From: Stomoxys calcitrans
Taxonomy: Eukaryota > Arthropoda > Insecta > Diptera > Muscidae
Direction: 5' to 3'
Assembly (NCBI RefSeq): GCF_963082655.1
Contig: NC_081553.1
Span: forward strand, 225,279,570 to 225,343,569
Length of the DNA stretch: 64,000 nucleotides
The notes beneath the pieces are model-generated. The model ran no database searches. It saw only the letters and a list, made by a program, of their open reading frames with translations, and was not told where the DNA came from. Of the stretch, positions 36,239 through 46,924 are shown in pieces (position 1 is the first letter of the stretch; each line of letters begins with the position of its first letter). A program made the translations under genes and the position numbers.

Positions 36239-37654
36239 TCCTATATATAAAAATCAATTTGTGTTTGTTTGTAGGTTTCTTTGTTTGTTTGTATGTTTAT
36301 GTGTTCCTTATAGACTCAGAAACGGCTGAACCGATTTTCTTGAAATTTTCACAGATGGTACATAATGACCCCGTGGTGAAAATAGGATACTACATTTTTT
36401 GATATCTGAAGGGGGCGCGGACCCTCCCCCTTACCCTAATTTTCAGAAACGACACATCTCGGAGATGGGTGGTGCGATTTAAGCGAAATTTGGTGTGCTC
36501 TCATATAGTATCCTAAAAATAAAAATTTGTTATCCAAAATTTGGGGTGGGGTACCTAGGGGGGCTGCCCCACCCTAAAACCTACCAAACATATATTTAGG
36601 CCAACCACGACAATATGGGACTCAAATGAAAAGTATTTAGGATAAGAAACCACCCCAAGCCCCAAAACACCCCTTAATCGGGCATATTTACCGAACATGT
36701 CACTGTGGAGCTTAAATGAAAGGTATTGGGGGGTACAGCAAAAATTGATACCCCTTTTTGGGTACCAATTTTCTGGGGGTTTACCCCTTTCCCAAAATAC
36801 CCCACAAACAGCAATTTTTTAATGACCATCGCAATATGGGGCTCAAATAAAGGTATTTGCGAGTAGAATACGAATTTGATATCCAAATGTAGGACCATAT
36901 ATTTAGGGCATCACCCCTTTCTCAAAAACACCCACAAAGGGAAAAAATTTTTCGACCATGCCAATATGTGGCTCAAATGAAAGATATTTGAGATTAGAAA
37001 ACGAATTTGATAACCTATTTTGGTGACATGTGTTTGGGGGGACGCCTCATCATGTAAACTCCACTTAAGCCAATGGCAATATGGGGTTTAAATAAATGGT
37101 ATTTGAGAGAACAGCACGATGCTGATATTTTTTCAGGGCCAAGTATCTGGGGGACCACCTCCCCCCTAAAACACCACTAAATCAGACATCATGAGAATAT
37201 CGGACTGAAATGTAGTATTGGGTTGCCCAAAAAGTAATTGCGGATTTTTCATATAGTCCGCGTTGTCAAATTTTTTCACAGCTTCTGACTCTGTAATTGC
37301 ATTCTTTCTTCTGTCAGTTATCATCTGTTACTTTAAGCTTGCTTTAGAAAAAAAGTGTAAAAAAATTATATTTGATTAAAGTTCATTCTAAGTTTTATTA
37401 AAAATGCATTTACTTTCTTTTAAAAAATCCGCAATTACTTTTTGGGCAACCCAATATTTTAAGAATGGAGTACACCTTACATCCAAACTTTAATTCGTAG
37501 ACCAATAAAGGTCATATGGGATTCAGTTAAAGGCACTTGTATTGTTAAACTCTTGGTCAAGTTAGCAAGGATTTTCGAAAATAAATATTCCAAGGAAACT
37601 TTTGTTCCATATAAAGTAAAAGAAGGCGCAGCGGAGCGGGCCCGGGTCAGCTAG
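36239..37654 (+). mobile_element. Helitron-like non-autonomous element (1.4 kb)
   Basis: It starts TC (TCCTATATATAAAAATC) directly after a host A. It ends GCGGGCCCGGGTCAGCTAG directly before a host T. A TC start, a short GC palindrome just before the end, a CTAG terminus and A/T insertion without target duplication are Helitron hallmarks. The interior has AAACAAAC-type runs (as TTTGTTTGT) near the start and repeated ATGGGACTCAAATGAAAAGT-type blocks. I see no Rep/helicase coding. Confidence 0.65.
37218..37454 (+). mobile_element. Mariner-type MITE, copy 3, nested in the Helitron-like element
   Basis: 237 bp with the same inverted termini. TA is duplicated at 37216-37217 and 37455-37456. It is nearly identical to the copy at 226-462. 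Confidence 0.9.
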
Positions 37655-37908
37655 TATAAATATATAGTCCGATATAGCTCATCATCGAGCTTAACCTGGT
37701 CATGAACAAAGAAAGAATCTGTGAAAAGTTTTAGCTCAATATCTCTATTTTTAAAGACTGTAGCGTGATTTCAACAGACAGACGGACGGATCAAGATCAA
37801 GAATAGGGTCGGAAATGGGTATTTCGATGTGTTGCTAACGAAATGACAAAATGAATTTTGGTGGTGGGTATAGAAAATGGGAATTTTTCATAAAATTTTT
37901 CTTTATAA

Positions 37909-37965
37909 TGGGTTGCCCAAAAAGTAATTGCGGATTTTTTAAAAGAAAGTAAATGAATTTTTTAT
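37909..37965 (-). mobile_element. MITE terminal fragment, inverted
   Basis: The sequence is the reverse complement of the last 50-odd bases of the MITE: GGGTTGCCCAAAAAGTAATT, then TTTTTTAAAAGAAAGTAAAT. The rest is absent, replaced by AT-rich DNA. Confidence 0.8.
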
Positions 37966-38361
37966 AATTATATTTTTTTTTTTTTATGGAAATAAATGTA
38001 TTTTAATGATACAATAATTTAAGCATTTTTTTTAATTTTTTTTATTTTTAAACTAATGTTAAAAAATATAAACAAAAACTTTAAATTTTATATAAAAGAA
38101 AAGCAAAAATTCTGCATGTTTAAAAATATATCTAAAAAATATACCCCCACTCCGTTTTGACTTTGTTTGCTTTGGCTATTTGATTTTGCCTGATGAATGT
38201 GAAGTGTTTTTTCGTTAGTAAAAACCAAAATCTTTCAGTAAAATTTTGCTTAACTATTTCTTTTTTTTGAAACTCCCACATCTTGAGCATCACTAATTGG
38301 TTTTTCGTTTCATCTTTTTGTTTCTTCCTCTTTTTTGCTATACTGTGTATTTTATTTACAG
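37966..38361. other. Intron 3' end before the second Sap47 exon
   Basis: Very AT-rich. The last bases (TGTGTATTTTATTTACAG) form the pyrimidine tract and acceptor. Confidence 0.7.
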
Positions 38362-38459
38362 TGCCACGGAAGGTGCTGATTCACTTGCAGCATCCGGTGA
38401 TGAGGCTCAACTGGGCGAAGAGGGTCAAATTGGACAGGGTAAGGGCGATGATGTAAAAA
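38362..38459 (+). CDS. Sap47: Sap47 exon (second visible)
   Basis: A 98-nt exon encoding a short acidic linker: the split Ser, then ATEGADSLAASGDEAQLGEE and GQIGQGKGDDVK. Its first base completes the AG left by the previous exon. It ends one base into a codon before gtacgt, which fits the next exon starting with two bases. An in-phase alternative donor (gtaagg) lies 21 nt upstream after 38438 and would drop seven residues. The longer form agrees better with the fly orthologue as I recall it. The linker lies between the Met-Pro-rich segment and the conserved region before the BSD domain. Confidence 0.9.
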
Positions 38460-39201
38460 GTACGTGTCACAATTCCAAAAAAACAAACAAACAATTGGTA
38501 ACATTTCTTTCTAAGACAAAATTCAACTAACCAAAAATATTTTCAATAAATGAAAATGATTAACAACAATAACAAGGTTAACTCGAGAAAAACCAAAATC
38601 TAATTAAAATCCTTATAAAAGCTTAAAAAGAAAACTATTTCTATGAAAAAAATCAAAACAGAGAAACAAGTGACAGGTTACTTAACAACAACTTAACAAA
38701 AAAAAACTAACAAAATAAAATATATTTACTATATAGCACTCATAACATGTCATAACAAACAACATCAAATCAAAAATTCAACTTAAAGTCAATTAGAGAA
38801 AACCAACCCCATTTCCGTTTCCGGTTGTAGCACTTCTATCCCACACTCCCCTAAATCCAATATATAAAATCAAATTCTACTCTCTATCTCTCTCACTCTC
38901 TTTCTTTTGCTCTCTTACAAGTAGTAATCTAAACATTAAACATTAATTATTGTTGTTGTTGTTGTCCCATAATAATCGCTGCCAAAACCAGCAACAACAA
39001 TCTCGTTAACCCTCATTGTTAGCCAGTAGTTTTGTTGAGAAAAAAAAAAACCTTTCCATCTCCCCTACTCTAAATGACATTTTGGCATAATTAATCTATT
39101 GAATTATTCTGTTTTTCAAATCTATCAAATGACCACCCATCCCCACCACCTTGACCAAAACTTCAATATTTCAAATGGCCATCTATACCACCACCTTACA
39201 G
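38460..39201. other. Sap47 intron, 742 bp
   Basis: A-rich with AACAACAA-type runs and a CT-rich tract near 38879-38915. It contains no transposable element that I recognise, unlike the larger introns. Confidence 0.75.
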
Positions 39202-39302
39202 TTACCACAAAGGTAACACAACAGGCCAAACATTTTGGCTCATTTTTGTCATCTGCTTTCACTGAAGCTGGTTCAAAGATCAAAGAAACTGTTAAGAAGA
39301 AT
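39202..39302 (+). CDS. Sap47: Sap47 exon (third visible)
   Basis: A 101-nt exon. Two bases complete an Ile codon, then TTKVTQQAKHFGSFLSSAFT and EAGSKIKETVKKN. This amphipathic, Lys-rich segment is strongly conserved in Sap47/SYAP1-type proteins and precedes the BSD domain. The acceptor is CCACCTTACAG and the donor is AAT before gtaagt, ending in phase 0. A second AG eleven bases downstream (CACAAAG) would begin at the GTA Val codon. It is out of phase with the preceding exon and is rejected. Confidence 0.92.
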
Positions 39303-39378
39303 GTAAGTCGTTGGAATCCCTTTTCTATCCTTTTGGGATAAATCTTTTAACTTTTGTTTTGTTTTTGCACTTTTAAAG

Positions 39379-39656
39379 CCCATTATGGAATCATTTAACA
39401 AAGAGCAAGAAGCCTTCATCAAGGGCCAGGCTGGCGGTAATGGCCAGGCTGTTGCTCCCTGGGTTGGTCTGACCAATGAGGCCAAAATCAAGGAGGAGAT
39501 CATGGGTCTCTCACAGGACAGACGTAATTTTGTACGCGCACCACCAGCTGGTATTGATTTCGAATTCAACTATGATACCGCCTATCCTACCGCCAATGCC
39601 ATCATGGAAGAGGACAAGAATCTGGAAACAATGCGCTTTGAATTGGTACCCAAAAT
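39379..39656 (+). CDS. Sap47: Sap47 exon (fourth visible): first part of the BSD domain
   Basis: A 278-nt exon after a 76-bp intron, starting in phase 0 and ending two bases into an Ile codon. It begins PIMESFNKEQEAFIKGQ. It continues with APWVGLTNEAKIKEEIMGLS and QDRRNFVRAPPAG, and then the first part of the BSD domain (FEFNYDTAYPTANAIMEED, LETMRFELVPK). The BSD domain is a three-helix module named for BTF2-like factors, synapse-associated proteins and DOS2-like proteins, and its hallmark Phe-Trp pair follows in the next exon. The reading frame is intact, the codons look constrained, and the donor is AAAAT before gtaagt. This is the most confidently recognised part of the gene. Confidence 0.95.
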
Positions 39657-39718
39657 GTAAGTATGATTGAAAATGCCAATGCGGGTGGTTTATGGAAGAA
39701 CTGTTTTTGTTGAAACTA

Positions 39719-39882
39719 TTGGGTTGCCCAAAAAGTAATTGCGGATTTTTCATATAGTCGGCGTTGACAAACTTTTTCAAGAGTGTAAAAAAAGTATATT
39801 TGATTAAAGTTCATTCTAAGTTTTATTAAAAATGCATTTACTTTCTTTTAAAAAATCCGCAATTACTTTTTGGGCAACCCAA
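39719..39882 (+). mobile_element. Mariner-type MITE, copy 5, with internal deletion
   Basis: 164 bp. Both termini and the TA duplication (39717-39718, 39883-39884) are intact, but about 73 bp of the interior is missing. It lies 62 bp downstream of a Sap47 splice donor. Confidence 0.9.
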
Positions 39883-39884
39883 TA

Positions 39885-40234
39885 TAAGCAATTCTATGGC
39901 AGAAGGTTGTATTCCCCCTAGAATCCTTCATCGGCTAGATTCTGCTGCTGTTTCTTGTTTCGTCCTGGAAGACTCCCAATCCAAATGTCTGCTCCCTATG
40001 CTATTGGGCTTAAAAGAACTTCGAACGTTGGTTCTGTTCCGTTTGTTGAAACGAAATCATTATCATGTTGTTCAAGAGGTGTAATCGATGTATGAAGTGT
40101 TAACACTTCTGCGAGTTCTTTGGGACATCAACGATCGAGGAGTACAACAATAGAACTACGTTACAGTGTGGTACCTTAGAGTGGGTCGATTTTCAAAACT
40201 GTAATCTGTGACAAAATCTAAGAAGTTTTGATCA
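39885..40234. other. Intron spacer
   Basis: No element or gene recognised. A short open frame at 39896-40084 has no recognisable domain. Confidence 0.5.
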
Positions 40235-40600
40235 AGAAACCTTAAAATAGTAAGGACCGGCTAAAGTCGGACGAAGCCGACATTTTGATGCCCTACACCA
40301 CATTGGATGTGCAGGCTAAGTCGTCGAACTTAAAATTTGCTTAAATTTGATATAAAGAATTTCGATCAAAATCCGTACATATTGCCATAGAGTAAATCGT
40401 GGTGCAGGGTACTACGTAGAAGGGCCTTAGGCACGAAATGGGGCCTTAATCCTAGGATAGTCCACTATATGTAGAATTTCGATCAAAATCCGTACATATT
40501 GCCATAGAGTAAATCGTGTTGCATTAAAGTAAATCGTGGTGCAGGGCACTATTTAGACGGGCCTTAGGCTCTAAATGGGGCCTGAATCCTAGGATAGTCC
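40235..40600. repeat. Diverged tandem repeat, about 120 bp, with GTCY-like terminus
   Basis: It begins GGCTAAAGTCGGACGAAGCC and ATGCCCTACACC, resembling a terminus of the element at 15984-17690. Repeated units contain GAATTTCGATCAAAATCCGT, ATAGAGTAAATCGTGGTGCA and GAATCCTAGGATAGTCCAC. The last unit runs directly into a LINE fragment. Confidence 0.7.
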
Positions 40601-42440
40601 ACTTACGCCTCAGTAGTTTGGTGGACTGCTATGGAGAAAAAGTGCAACATAAGGATCATACAAAAAGTTCAGAGAACATGTTGTCTTGGCATAGGCGGAG
40701 GGATGAGGACCACTCCCACTAGGGCACTGGTGACTATTCTAGATATCCGACCCATTGACATACAGATTAAGTGTGAGGCAGCCACCAAGGCTATGAGACT
40801 TAAGGCGATGGGAGAATGGATTAAGGATGGGAGCAGCTCATACCATCGCGGTATAATCGAGGCGACGATAGAAAACCTGGAAGGAAGTGGAGAGGTTTCC
40901 GATCGGATACCTGAGATGAACCTTGAAGTCGAGTGCGACGCACTGCTGCCATCGGCACAGTCTCTTGGATTGACGCAACCCTAGTATTGCCATCTGGAAA
41001 ATCATGTTACACGGATGGATCAAAGCTAGAGGGCAGAGTGGGCCTAGGGGTTTACATTGAGAACCCAGGGATTGACATCTGTTTTAGACTGCCTGACCAT
41101 ATTACGGTCCTGCAGGCGGAGATCCGGGCGATCACGGAATGCGTGAAGTGGTGTGGATTGACGGAACCCTAGTATTGCCTAGTACCTAGGATTGACGGAA
41201 CCCTAGTATTGCCATCTGGAAGATCATGTTACACGGATGGATCAAAACTAGAGGGCAGAGTGGGCCTGAAGGTTTACATGGAGAACCCAGGGACTGACAT
41301 CTGTTTTAGACCATAATACAGTCCTGCAGGCGTAGATCCGGGCGATCACGGAATGCGTGAAGTGGTGTGGTGCTAACGCGAAGACGTCGAGTCTGAACAT
41401 CTATACCGACAGCAAAATTGCCATAAGGGCAATAACAACCAGGACGGTAAGGTCACGAACAGTCTTGTAGTGTAAGAAGGAGATTAACGTCTTCTCTGAG
41501 GATGGGAAAATCCGCATCGTTTGGCCATGCCGGGCCATAACGGAGTAAGGGGAAATAGAAGGGCAGACGATTTGAAGGCCAGAGGACTGCGGTCAATAAA
41601 CTTGGTTAAACCGAAATCTTTCGGGACGACGCAGTCCGAGTTAAGGGAGTGAGCGACGAATGCGCATGCAAACATACTGACAACCGGACGAGGAAGAGGG
41701 AATTGCTGGCCTTTGTTAAGAAGCCAGGAGTTTAACCAGCCATTATGCGAGAGGCCAAGTGGTCACGCACTTGGGAATCACGCATAATTATTACTGCGGA
41801 AGCTGTTTTGATGAAAATGAGGAGGAGGCAATCGAGCACTTGCTCTGTCCATATACGGGTCTGCAGGCGCACAGACTTTCCCAATTAGGGTGGCGGTTTT
41901 TCTCCGATTTCGGCGTTTCTGCAATTGTTCCTCTGGGAAAACCCCATAAGAGCTTAGATAAAACTGGATGGTTTCGGCGAAAGACGCGATTAAATCGTAC
42001 GCACGCGGTCATTAGCCACTGTCTCAATCGGGTCAAATCATAGGACTGTTCTTGTATCGATATGTCCTTCGATATGCACCCTCTTTTCAAACTAGCCTAA
42101 ATATTAAAGGTGTTAAACCAGCCATTATGCGAGGGGCCAAGTGGCCGCGCACTTTGGAATCACGCATAATTATTACTGCGGAAGCTATTGTATTTTGATG
42201 AGAATGAGGAGGAGGCAATCGAGCACTTGCTCTGTCCATATCCGGGTCTACAGGCGCACAGGCTTTCCCAATTAGGGAGGCGATTTTTCTCCGATTTCGG
42301 TTTTCTTGTAGAAGTTCCTCTGGGAATTCTCCATATCAGCTTGGATAAGGCTGGATGGTTTCGACGCAAATCGCGATTAAATCGTACGCACGCGGTCATT
42401 AGCAGGGGTCTCAATCAGGTCAAACCATAGGACTGTTCTC
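40601..42440 (+). pseudogene. RNase-H-bearing LINE 3' half, rearranged
   Basis: The end of a reverse transcriptase (ASVVWWTAMEKKCNIR, IQKVQRTCCLGIGGGM) is followed by a linker and an RNase H domain. The RNase H carries CYTDGSKLEGRVGLGVYIEN with the first catalytic Asp, LQAEIRAITECVKWCG with the Glu, and IYTDSKIAIRAI with a later Asp. A C-terminal zinc-knuckle-like region, YYCGSCFDENEEEAIEHLLC, comes last. The start of RNase H occurs twice (about 40970 and 41190), and the C-terminal region occurs twice (about 41735 and 42115). Stops and frameshifts interrupt every part. LINE clades with RNase H include I, R1-relatives and LOA, and I cannot choose between them. Confidence 0.85.
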
Positions 42441-42640
42441 GTATCAATATGTCCTTCGACTATAGTTTTGTATAGCCACCACCATTAATCTTTGGTGATT
42501 TTCATACCAATCCGAAATAAGAAGGATTGCTATATCAAAAGGTCGATATAGTTTATTACGCAACCATTTTAACCTTACATCTACAAGAAGGTTTAAAAAA
42601 TCGCTGACGTTGATATATACTACAGATATCTGCAAAACAC

Positions 42641-42952
42641 TGCAAACTTTGCCCATAAACATTCCACTAAGGAACAGGGGCAAACTTCTCACAAATCACT
42701 GAGTTCTGTCCGATTCAAGTTTAAGCTAAATGATGAGGGGCCTCCTTTTTATAGCCGAGTCCGAACGGCGTGCCGCAGTGCGACACCTCTTTGGAGAGAA
42801 GTTTTACATGGCATAGTACCTCACAAATGTTGTCAGCATTACGAGGGGAAAACCACCGTTAAAATTTTTTTTCTGATGGTCTCGCCAGGATTCGAACCCA
42901 GGCGTTCAGCGTCATAGGCGGACATGCTAACCTCTTCGCTACGGTAGCCTCC
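42641..42952 (-). repeat. SINE-A, full length
   Basis: About 312 bp. The minus-strand head is GGCTACCGTAGCGAAGAGGT with a B-box-like GGGTTCGAATCCTGG, and the tail ends in GGCAAAGTTTGCA. It closely matches the copy at 29612-29927. Confidence 0.9.
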
Positions 42953-43292
42953 GGACAAATGTCTGACCAATAACGGACAGATGTCCGACCAATTAAATGA
43001 TATATGGTGTTGCCGTATAGTGGACAGCGTTTCAAAAATCCAACAACTGCTCCACACTCAGTCAGATATAAATGTGGCTGCTCTTTGCAACTAAGTCGCA
43101 GAGAGGATGACACCATTTGATGTACTGAACTTTATTCCACGTTTAATACCTCCGAATACAGTGCCTGGACTAATTGCTTCAAACACTGCCTTGAGATTAA
43201 GTGTAGATTATCTTTGACCGACACTATGTCATACATCATTCAATGTTCGATATCATCGTAGAATTCATATTTTCTGACACGCTATTTTATAC

Positions 43293-43397
43293 AAAATTTC
43301 CCATGAACCTTCCATTAAGGAACAGAGGATACCTCTCTCATCTCAATGAGTGCAGTCTTAATGTTTAAGCTCAATGATAAGGGGCCGCCATTTTTTA
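43293..43397 (-). repeat. SINE-A 3' fragment
   Basis: Plus-strand landmarks are CCATGAACCTTCCATTAAGG, CTCAATGAGTGCAGTC and GTTTAAGCTCAATGATAAGG. The head is absent. Confidence 0.75.
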
Positions 43398-44081
43398 GAA
43401 AGTACAATGCCACTATACGTGATAGAGGCTATTGGACTAATAAATGCTTCTGAAAAGGAATCCGACTGGGAGTTTAGTTATATAATCATAAACTCCAAAG
43501 CGTGTAGGTCTGCCAGCAATAACGATAATTACGACTACAGACAATGTTCGTTAAGATACTGTAACTCTAAGAGCGGTCATTCTCAGTACCAAAAGAATGG
43601 CTATAACTCGCATAAGCGGGGATTTACCTCTTCCCCATATTAGTGTACTATTGCTGGCTTCCATCATGAGTGATAGATCTCATTGGATCTACAATATCCC
43701 TGGTAATACCAAAGATGGAGCGTAGTCATCTACACTACTATACCAAAAAAAAAAAATTACGCTAATCTTCTAAATGAAGATTATGATCGCGGACGAGTTC
43801 ATCTAAAATTCGTAAACGACTCCCCTGTCGTGGGGAGTCTTGTACTCAAGATGATTCTTCAGGAAGAGCGTTCCGCCAATCTTCCATTTAAGTTGTTAAC
43901 GAGAAAATCAGAAGAGTCCTGCAAGGTTTAGAGTCGCGTAATAATGGTGTGTGGACGAGTGATTAATGAGTAGTTCTGTATAATTCACTTAGAAAACGAC
44001 AAAATCCCTATCAATTGGTACGTAATGGCAAAAATAACAATTGCGAATCTTCTTGAAAAAAAATCGTATTCCTCATTATAC
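43398..44081. other. Unidentified intron sequence
   Basis: Less AT-rich and without internal repeats. An open frame at 43374-43643 has no recognisable domain. It may be part of an old element, but no termini were found. Confidence 0.4.
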
Positions 44082-44248
44082 TAGGTTAGGTTAGGTTAGA
44101 GTGGCAATCCCGTTCAGACTCACTTAGACAATTTTAAGTCCATTGGGAAACTCTAGTAGTGGCAGACCAAGGCCTCTGGCGGGAATCAATCCCATGACCC
44201 CCGCACTGGCAATCCGAGAGCGCTACTAACTCGGCTACCGGGGCGCCT
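44082..44248 (-). repeat. Second tRNA-derived SINE family (SINE-B)
   Basis: On the minus strand it reads GGCGCCCCGGTAGCCGAGTT, where TAGCCGAGTTAG is A-box-like. GGGATTGATTCCCGCC (B-box-like) follows, then a short body, ending in repeated CTAACCTAACCTAAC. It differs from SINE-A in head, body and tail. Length is about 167 bp. Confidence 0.75.
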
Positions 44249-44800
44249 CATCATCGTACTAAATACCAATCGTCATATAAGCCATGTGAGAATTCCGTTT
44301 TATGTTTTGGAAGTTGTCCACTCAAAACAAAACCTCGAATAGCATTATTCAATTCAAGCCCTATTTTCACCATCCACTAAAACAAGAACAATCGCGAATA
44401 AGACGATTTATAAATAAATCGTATGGACAATTACAACGTATTGAGCTGTGATGGAATCGTAGTGAAGAGTTGTAAAAACATACGCATACGCAATGAATTG
44501 TCGTATGACATCCTCCGGACGATTAAAAACCCATGAGTTTGTCGTCGTCACGAAGAGTTGATAATACTTCCTCACACGCAATGATATCCTCTTTCGCTAC
44601 CCACATTGAAGAAAAGTTGCCTACAAATCTTCTCGAAAATTGTTCTATACATCGCGTCAACGAACACTTTTCCAAAATTATGAAGAAGTATAAAATACAA
44701 TTGATTATAATTCTTCTCCATTTACCACCCATTTTCCAATACACACACACACAAATCACTTTTCATCCTTGTTACTCTTTTCTTCTCTTTACAAATCTAG
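44249..44800. other. Intron sequence before the fifth visible Sap47 exon
   Basis: A short AC run near 44741-44750. The acceptor region reads CTTTACAAATCTAG. Nothing else was recognised. Confidence 0.6.
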
Positions 44801-44919
44801 CATCACTGAAGAAAACTTCTGGAGAAATTATTTCTACCGCGTTTCGCTTATCATTCAAGCCGCTGAATTGGGTACTCTGGGTGAAGATGGTGTTGCACAA
44901 GCCTCAAGTGGTGAAGATG
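44801..44919 (+). CDS. Sap47: Sap47 exon (fifth visible): BSD domain end with Phe-Trp motif
   Basis: A 119-nt exon. Its first base completes an Ile codon, and the peptide then reads ITEENFWRNYFYRVSLIIQA, AELGTLGEDGVAQASSGED. The Phe-Trp in ENFW is the signature pair of BSD domains, and YFYRVSLI packs the last helix. The exon ends one base into a codon before gtaagt. Nothing is missing from the domain when joined to the previous exon. The 5.1-kb intron between the two halves of the domain holds LINE, SINE and MITE remnants, none of which touches the splice sites. Confidence 0.95.
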
Positions 44920-45429
44920 GTAAGTTCTAATTAGTGTTTGTTCTCTAGTTACCACTTTATCTATCTATCTATCTATCTACCTCTCAAACTCAATCTATCT
45001 ATCGAACTATCTTAAAAAAACTCCGGTATTAAGTTTTTTTATATGATTTTCTTCTTTATTTCTGTATAATTTGAATTCAGTATCATAGTATGAACTTCTT
45101 AGTTCTTTTTTTTAGAATCTTAATATGAATTCATAAAATAAATGAAATCGAAAAGTCTATTAGACTTTAGGATTTTTGTTTGTATTTATCAAAGTTATTT
45201 CACCTTTTATTATTATAAATAAGTTTTTTTCCTATAATTTTTCGGTGAATATAAGATTTTGTTTTTATTTTATTTTTTCCAAATAAAAGAGAATTTTTTT
45301 AGAGTGCATCTCAGATTTTGCAGATTTATATAGAAGGTAAAATGTCTAGATATATATCCAAATGGATTTATGTATCGAAATGGTCATAGGATTAACCATA
45401 AGATGTCTTAAGATCACAAGACAGTATTA
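44920..45429. other. Intron start with CTAT microsatellite
   Basis: CTAT repeats at about 44958-45004, with further related units. AT-rich with no other feature. Confidence 0.65.
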
Positions 45430-45838
45430 TGTTAACTTAAACCCGGCACAGGATAGCTGTAAGCACCACACAAGCTGAAACATTGAGATCCCATCTGTAT
45501 GGTGTTCATTGCTGTCACAAGAAGCTTAGCTGCGAGCTACCGGGCGCGTTCACAGGTTGTGGATATTGGAATGCTCCATCCGGAGTAGCTGTAACTGCAG
45601 TCGCGGACAATCAGCGGTATCGATCGCAGAGTCTCAGTGAGAGGTCGGGTGGCACCGGCTCTTGCACAAATACTGGGTGCCTACGATGCTCGATATGACA
45701 AGGCGAGTTCTTGGCGCCTTAAAATATCCAATGGCCACCCTGTCCAAGCTGAACGAGCTTACTCACCTACAGAAGCTTGACGAGGATCGCCACCTCCACA
45801 TGAAAATGTGGTTACAACAACAACAACATGTTCACTTA
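45430..45838 (+). mobile_element. LINE 3' end (C-terminal tail and untranslated region)
   Basis: GC-richer than its surroundings. It ends CACCTCCACATGAAAATGTG followed by GGTTACAACAACAACAACA. A CAA-repeat terminus after such a segment is typical of the 3' ends of several fly LINEs. No intact coding domain was recognised, so clade is not assigned. Confidence 0.5.
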
Positions 45839-45859
45839 AAAGTACTTCAGTCATTTAGT

Positions 45860-46349
45860 TAATGACACTGTGAGGTGTCAACTTAGTTCAATTTTGGCAT
45901 ACTCTTACAACATTTCGGCCGGTATCACACGAAAAAGTGCTTCAATGTTGTCTTCCAATGTGTCATTTGAAGCGGGCATGTCTATATATATAGACATAGG
46001 ATTTAACATAGACCCAAAAAAAAAATAGTCTAAAGGCTTTAAATCGCACGATTTAGGTGGCCAATTCAAATGTCAAACTCTTGCACTTTGGGCAAAAAAA
46101 GTTGGGTATCATCTCACGGTAGCCCTTACCATTCACAGTTACGTTACGATTCACATTATCTTTGAAGAAGTACGAACCAATGATGACACCAGCCCATAAA
46201 CCGCACCAAACTGTGGCTTTTTCTGGATTCATTAGTAGCTCTGGCAATGCCTCAACGAACTTACCCCTTATTTCGCTGCAAGAAATTTGAAGATATCTGC
46301 CACCAAAACTTCTACCACATTGTTCACTACAGATACACGTGAAGTCCAT
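45860..46349 (-). pseudogene. Tc1/mariner-superfamily transposase remnant
   Basis: The minus-strand frame (46349-46053) contains ELLMNPEKATVWCGLWAGVI, IGSYFF and TVNGKGYREMIPNFF. This is the block around the first part of the catalytic DDE region in a family of Tc1/mariner-like transposases. Further on the same strand, near 45975-45905, LEDNIEALFRVIPAEML resembles the C-terminus. The central segment with the later catalytic residues is missing, and stops are present. It is unrelated in sequence to the MITE termini seen here as far as can be judged. Confidence 0.65.
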
Positions 46350-46379
46350 AATGAGCCAAATGTGATGGTCGATGGAGAA

Positions 46380-46869
46380 ATGATTCCGGGCTCAAGAAGT
46401 TAAATCAGGAGATCGGTTTATATGGGAGCTATATCAGATTATAGACCGATTTGTACCGTACCAGGCACATAACAGAACACTACGTACAAAATTTCAGCAT
46501 AATCGGACAAAAATTGCTTCTTCCAGGTGGTCAAGAAGTTAAATCGGAAGATCGGTTTATATGTGAGCTATATCGAAATCTGAACCGATAGGGCCCATTT
46601 GGAATCCTCAACGATCCATATCAATATTAAGTATCTGTGCAAAATTTCAAGCAGCTAAATAGCTTAACGCGTTCGACCACTGTCGTGATTTCGACAGATG
46701 GACCACTGTCGTGATTTCGACAAATGGACGGACGGACATGGCTGATCGACTTAGAGTCTCGGGAGGATCAAGAATATAAATGCTTTATGGGGTCTTCGAC
46801 CAATATTTCGATGTGTTACAAACGGAATGACCAGATTAGTATACCCCCATCCTATGGTAATGGGTATAA
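46380..46869 (-). mobile_element. GTCY-family element fragment with right end
   Basis: About two units (GAGATCGGTTTATATGGGAG) are followed by the inverted leader. It contains GGACGGACGGACATGGCTGA, ATCAAGAATATAAATGC and CCCCCATCCTATGGTAATGG. The GTCY tract is short. Confidence 0.8.
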
Positions 46870-46924
46870 AAATAACGATATTGAGCTTATTCTTCGCACG
46901 GTTAATTTTTTTTTTTTTATCACA

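Larger units (their letters stand above)
34742..37875 (-). mobile_element. GTCY-family element, split by a Helitron-like insertion
   Basis: The left end reads AACAAGTAAAAAGGCGTTAAG with CAGCCGGGCCGATT and CACCACCTCGGGTGTATAT. About nine units follow to 36238 with GGTCTATATGGCAGCTATAT and CTCACTGTCCCAAATTTCGG. The right end resumes at 37655: ACAGACAGACGGACGGATCA, ATTTCGATGTGTTG, TGGTGGTGGGTATAG. Confidence 0.8.
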
